Part shown: positions 6,992-9,351 of the stretch, one piece after another
How positions within the stretch are numbered: the first letter of the stretch is position 1
How the letters are laid out: each line of letters opens with the position of its first letter
Source: Desulfobacteraceae bacterium
Lineage (GTDB): Bacteria; Desulfobacterota; Desulfobacteria; Desulfobacterales; Desulfosalsimonadaceae
Length of the DNA: 9,351 nucleotides
NCBI GenBank assembly: GCA_027353395.1
Contig: DAIEHU010000081.1
Span: forward strand, 1 to 9,351
Reading direction: 5' to 3'
Program-made: the position numbers and the translations under genes
The notes under the pieces: model-generated
What the model was told of the DNA's origin: nothing
What the model saw: the letters and a program-made list of their open reading frames with translations, nothing else
Database searches by the model: none

Positions 6992-8737
6992 ATGACGGAT
7001 GCCCACCAGGACGACCCGAAACGCCGAATCAGACATCTGTCCAATCTCCCCCTCAAGGACCGGGATGTCTATGATCAACTGCTCATCAAAGACCGTGCCA
7101 TCGCCTCTTCCATCCAGGGCATCGGCATCGGGGATATGGAAGGGAAAATCGTCTACATCAATGATGCGGCATTGCGCATGTGGGGCGCCTCCGACCCCTC
7201 GGAAGTGATCGGCCGGTCTTCTTTGGAATTCGCCAAATCACAGGAAGGGGCCATACGGGTCATGCTCAAGGTGCTGGAAACCGGAAGCTGGGAAGGGGAA
7301 ATCGAAGGCAGGCGCAGAGATGGAGCCCCCATATTCGTTCATCTGTCCGCCAATATTGTCTATAACGACAACGGCGAACCCATTTGCACCATGGATTCCT
7401 TTATCGACATCACGGACCGGAAAAAAATGGAAGCAGATCTCCGAATCAAGGAATTCGCCATCGCTTCCTCTGTCCAGGGGATCGGGATCGGTGATTTGGG
7501 GGGGAACATCACATATGTGAACAAATCAGCCCTGAAAATGTGGGGCGCCGGGCATCTTTCGGAAGTGATCGGCCGCTCATCCCTTGAATTTGCTGAGTCC
7601 CATGCGGAAGCCCTAAAAATCATGTGTGCGGTTTTGGAACACGGCAGTTGGGAAGGCGAAGTCCGGGGCAGACGCAAAGACGGTTCCCTGATTATTGTCC
7701 ATCTCTCTGCCAATATTGTCTATAACGATAAAGGAGAACCCGTCTGCACCATGGATTCCTTTATCGACGTCACGGACCGGAAAAAAATGGAGGCGGAGCT
7801 CAGAATCAAGGAATTCGCCATCGCCTCCGCCATTGACGCCATTGTGATCGCTGACCTTCTGGGCAATATCACTTATGTCAATCAGGCGTTTCTGGACATG
7901 TGGGGTGACGGCGATCCCTCAGAGGTTATAGGCCGTTCCGCCATCAGTTTCGCTAAAGATCAGAAAACGGCTGAAACTATATTTGAAGAAGTTTTAGACC
8001 ACGGAAGCTGGTATGGTGAAATTGAAGGCGTTAAAAAAGACGGTTCCGTGGTCAGCGTGTTGTTCGCAGGCAGCGTGGTGACGGATGCCGGTAACCATCC
8101 CATATGCATGATGGGCTCTTTTACGGATATCACCTATCGGAAACAGGCTGAGGCAAAACTCGCGAAAGCGAATGAGGAACTGGAAATGCGCGTAACAGAG
8201 CGCACCCGGGAACTGGTCGCCGCAAACAAAAGACTGGTGAGTGAAATCGAAGAACGGAAATTGATTGAAGCGTCGCTGCGTCAAAAGGAAGAGGAGCTGA
8301 GCCGGCAGTCCGTCAACCTTCAGGAAACCAACACGGCTTTAAAAATTCTTCTGAACCAGAGAGAGCGGGACAAAGAAGATATTGAAGCCAAAATAATGAT
8401 GAATATTAACGATTTGATCCTGCCCTATCTCGAAAAATTGAAAAATACCCGTCTGGATGAAAAGCAGAAATCCTATCTGGAACGGCTGGATGCCCATCTC
8501 AACGACATCGCATCCCCGAGCCTTCAAAAAATGTCCGCGCAGTTTCAAAAATTAACCCCCATGCAAATCCAGATCGCGGACTTGGTGAAAGCCGGCAAGT
8601 CCACCAAGGAAATTTCCCAGATGCTCAATCTGTCGGACAGAGCCATAGAATTTCATCGCAACAATCTCCGCAGCAAGCTGGGGCTTAAAAATAAAAAGCA
8701 GAACCTGCGCTCTTATCTCCTGTCCCTGTCCTTGTAG
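6992..8737 (+). CDS. Triple-PAS sensor with coiled coil and LuxR-type HTH (soluble transcription regulator)
   Basis: This 581-residue protein looks like a one-component sensor-regulator. Residues 33-152, 153-272 and 273-392 are three PAS/PAC (S-box) units of exactly 120 residues. Each runs from an (A)IAS start through a G-N-I-T-Y-V-N-like strand, MWG, SEVIGRS, GSWxGE and a PAC ending in the S-F-x-D-x-T-x-R-K pattern. Residues ~387-447 are a Glu/Arg/Lys/Leu-rich coiled coil. A helical segment (448-520) follows, and residues 521-581 form a LuxR/GerE HTH: LTPMQIQIADLVKAGKS, KEISQMLNLS, IEFHRNNLRSKLGL. There is no histidine kinase catalytic domain, receiver or membrane segment. The ligand or cofactor of the PAS domains is not evident; I see no firm haem or flavin motif. 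It probably senses a cytoplasmic signal and acts as a dimer on DNA. Targets could include the adjacent hydrolase, which is inference only. Confidence 0.9.
   Translation: MTDAHQDDPKRRIRHLSNLPLKDRDVYDQLLIKDRAIASSIQGIGIGDMEGKIVYINDAALRMWGASDPSEVIGRSSLEFAKSQEGAIRVMLKVLETGSWEGEIEGRRRDGAPIFVHLSANIVYNDNGEPICTMDSFIDITDRKKMEADLRIKEFAIASSVQGIGIGDLGGNITYVNKSALKMWGAGHLSEVIGRSSLEFAESHAEALKIMCAVLEHGSWEGEVRGRRKDGSLIIVHLSANIVYNDKGEPVCTMDSFIDVTDRKKMEAELRIKEFAIASAIDAIVIADLLGNITYVNQAFLDMWGDGDPSEVIGRSAISFAKDQKTAETIFEEVLDHGSWYGEIEGVKKDGSVVSVLFAGSVVTDAGNHPICMMGSFTDITYRKQAEAKLAKANEELEMRVTERTRELVAANKRLVSEIEERKLIEASLRQKEEELSRQSVNLQETNTALKILLNQRERDKEDIEAKIMMNINDLILPYLEKLKNTRLDEKQKSYLERLDAHLNDIASPSLQKMSAQFQKLTPMQIQIADLVKAGKSTKEISQMLNLSDRAIEFHRNNLRSKLGLKNKKQNLRSYLLSLSL
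7088..8167 (+). repeat. Three tandem 360-bp PAS-encoding repeats
   Basis: Units 7088-7447, 7448-7807 and 7808-8167 align without any gap; the GCCATCGC anchor recurs at 7097, 7457 (GCCATCGCT) and 7817. By hand count, units 1 and 2 share 86 of 120 residues. Their ends are nearly identical in DNA: 7385-7431 against 7745-7791 differs at one base in 47. Unit 3 is clearly more diverged. This indicates internal duplication, with a later duplication or gene conversion between units 1 and 2. Confidence 0.9.
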
Positions 8738-8882
8738 GGGATCTCCAAGAAAAAACGGTTTGACACATCACCGGACTGCGGATAAGGATAATAACCATCC
8801 ATACAATGAAGACGCCCTTCAACCAGATGACCGTATAAACATTTTTTAACAAATCCCATTCCGGAAAATTAAAAAAAACCGT
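8738..8882 (+). promoter_or_regulatory. Spacer with weak promoter candidate upstream of the PBP-like gene
   Basis: TTGACA (8760-8765) is a perfect -35 hexamer. Possible -10 elements are GATAAG (8781-8786, 15-bp spacing) and GATAAT (8787-8792, 5 of 6 matches but 21-bp spacing), so neither pair is ideal. The rest of the spacer becomes A-rich towards 8883. No intrinsic terminator with a T tract was found after the PAS-LuxR stop, and no small ORF in the spacer is convincing. Confidence 0.3.
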
Positions 8883-8894
8883 ATGTTTCGGTTT
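8876..8894 (+). other. Small hairpin enclosing the start codon of the PBP-like gene
   Basis: AAACCG (8876-8881) and CGGTTT (8889-8894) form a perfect 6-bp inverted repeat. The 7-base loop TATGTTT contains the ATG at 8883. It could modulate translation initiation, or be chance in an A-rich leader. Confidence 0.3.
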
Positions 8895-9351
8895 AGAAAG
8901 TCAAAATCCAGAAAATATGCCAGTGTCAACCAGTGGCGGAGCTACCAGTCGAATTTACACAAAAAAGCGGCGGGCCGACGCCTGTTTCAGCGGGTTCCCG
9001 TATTCGCCGTTTTGGCATGCGCTGTTTGTTTTATGGTGTATGGCGTATCCGCACTGTTGAACAGAGCCCGCACCGCACCACCGCAGTCCCATTCCGTGGC
9101 GGTTTCTGATCCCATTGAAACATTTGATAAACCCACCCTGCAAAAAATAATCCGGCACAATCCATGGATAAACAGCCCTGATAATGATTTTGAACTGCAT
9201 ACCAGCGGCAAAACCTATCTGGTGCATTCCAGCATCGATCCTTCCCTGCAGCAGTTTATTGTTGATCACATCGACCGGAAAAACTCGAAATATTTCGGCT
9301 TTATCGCTATGAATCCGGAAACCGGCAGAATCTTGACCATGGTCAGCTATG
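8883..9351 (+). CDS. Penicillin-binding-protein-like transpeptidase, N-terminal part (3' end outside window)
   Basis: The frame is open from the ATG at 8883 to the window end (156 codons); an in-frame stop at 8847 limits extension upstream, and no other ATG lies between. The N-terminus is short, basic and cytoplasmic (many Lys/Arg in residues 1-37). One hydrophobic segment at about 38-59 (VPVFAVLACAVCFMVYGVSA) follows, then a Pro-rich stretch, giving type II membrane topology. Residues 111-156 contain SSIDPSLQQFI and FIAMNPETGRILTMVSY. These resemble the T-x-D-x-x-LQ and AMxPxTGxILAMVS blocks that lead into class B and bifunctional PBP transpeptidase domains. The SxxK, SxN and KTG active-site motifs lie beyond the window, so class and activity cannot be verified. 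No strong Shine-Dalgarno is seen. A role in peptidoglycan cross-linking is inferred. Confidence 0.75.
   Translation, partial: MFRFRKSKSRKYASVNQWRSYQSNLHKKAAGRRLFQRVPVFAVLACAVCFMVYGVSALLNRARTAPPQSHSVAVSDPIETFDKPTLQKIIRHNPWINSPDNDFELHTSGKTYLVHSSIDPSLQQFIVDHIDRKNSKYFGFIAMNPETGRILTMVSY

Noticed and set aside
8160..8551. Histidine kinase core in the PAS regulator
   Set aside because: No H-box histidine and no ATP-binding N, G1 or G2 boxes are present; the protein goes from coiled coil to HTH.
8955..9269. Open frame of 104 codons on the minus strand near the window end
   Set aside because: The + strand frame from 8883 encodes a recognisable membrane anchor and PBP-like blocks over the same bases, so the minus frame is a shadow.
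1..9351. Novel defence, mobile or biosynthetic system
   Set aside because: The gene content is mostly housekeeping. No recombinase, nuclease, toxin, prophage, CRISPR or attachment-site signal was seen on either strand.

Overview
The window reads as an ordinary chromosomal stretch of a Gram-negative, diderm bacterium. The best guess is a sulfate-reducing Desulfobacterota lineage of the Desulfobacterales type. The clues are an LPS outer-membrane assembly gene (lptD), a HU-like protein ending in GRNPKTGEK and PKRLPFFK blocks, the order HU - holB - ricT - metG, and a soluble PAS-PAS-PAS-LuxR regulator of a kind I associate with that group. The taxonomic call is inference from gene style and order, not from a marker gene. 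All eight genes lie on the + strand, and no gap between genes exceeds about 160 bases.

Layout: (1) positions 2-1897 hold the 3' part of lptD, which enters from outside the window. (2) A 160-bp spacer carries a hairpin and the best promoter candidate of the window. (3) Positions 2058-6015 form a compact housekeeping run: a HU/IHF DNA-binding protein, the DNA polymerase III delta' subunit (holB), a PSP1/RicT-type Fe-S protein, and methionyl-tRNA synthetase with a fused C-terminal tRNA-binding domain. Spacing is tight, and ricT and metG overlap by 4 bases, so co-transcription is likely. (4) After a 71-bp low-complexity spacer comes an alpha/beta hydrolase (6087-6944), closely followed by a 581-residue regulator with three PAS domains, a coiled coil and a LuxR-type HTH (6992-8737). 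(5) After a 145-bp spacer, a membrane-anchored penicillin-binding-protein-like gene begins at 8883 and runs off the window end.

The genes cover outer-membrane biogenesis, nucleoid and replication functions, RNA or translation functions, sensing and gene control, and peptidoglycan synthesis. No mobile element, CRISPR array, rRNA or tRNA was seen. I found no convincing new multi-gene system. The most interesting items are the exact 360-bp tandem PAS repeats with a patch of near-identity, the conserved-looking helical segment between coiled coil and HTH in the same regulator, and the short, unusually cysteine-rich RicT homologue.
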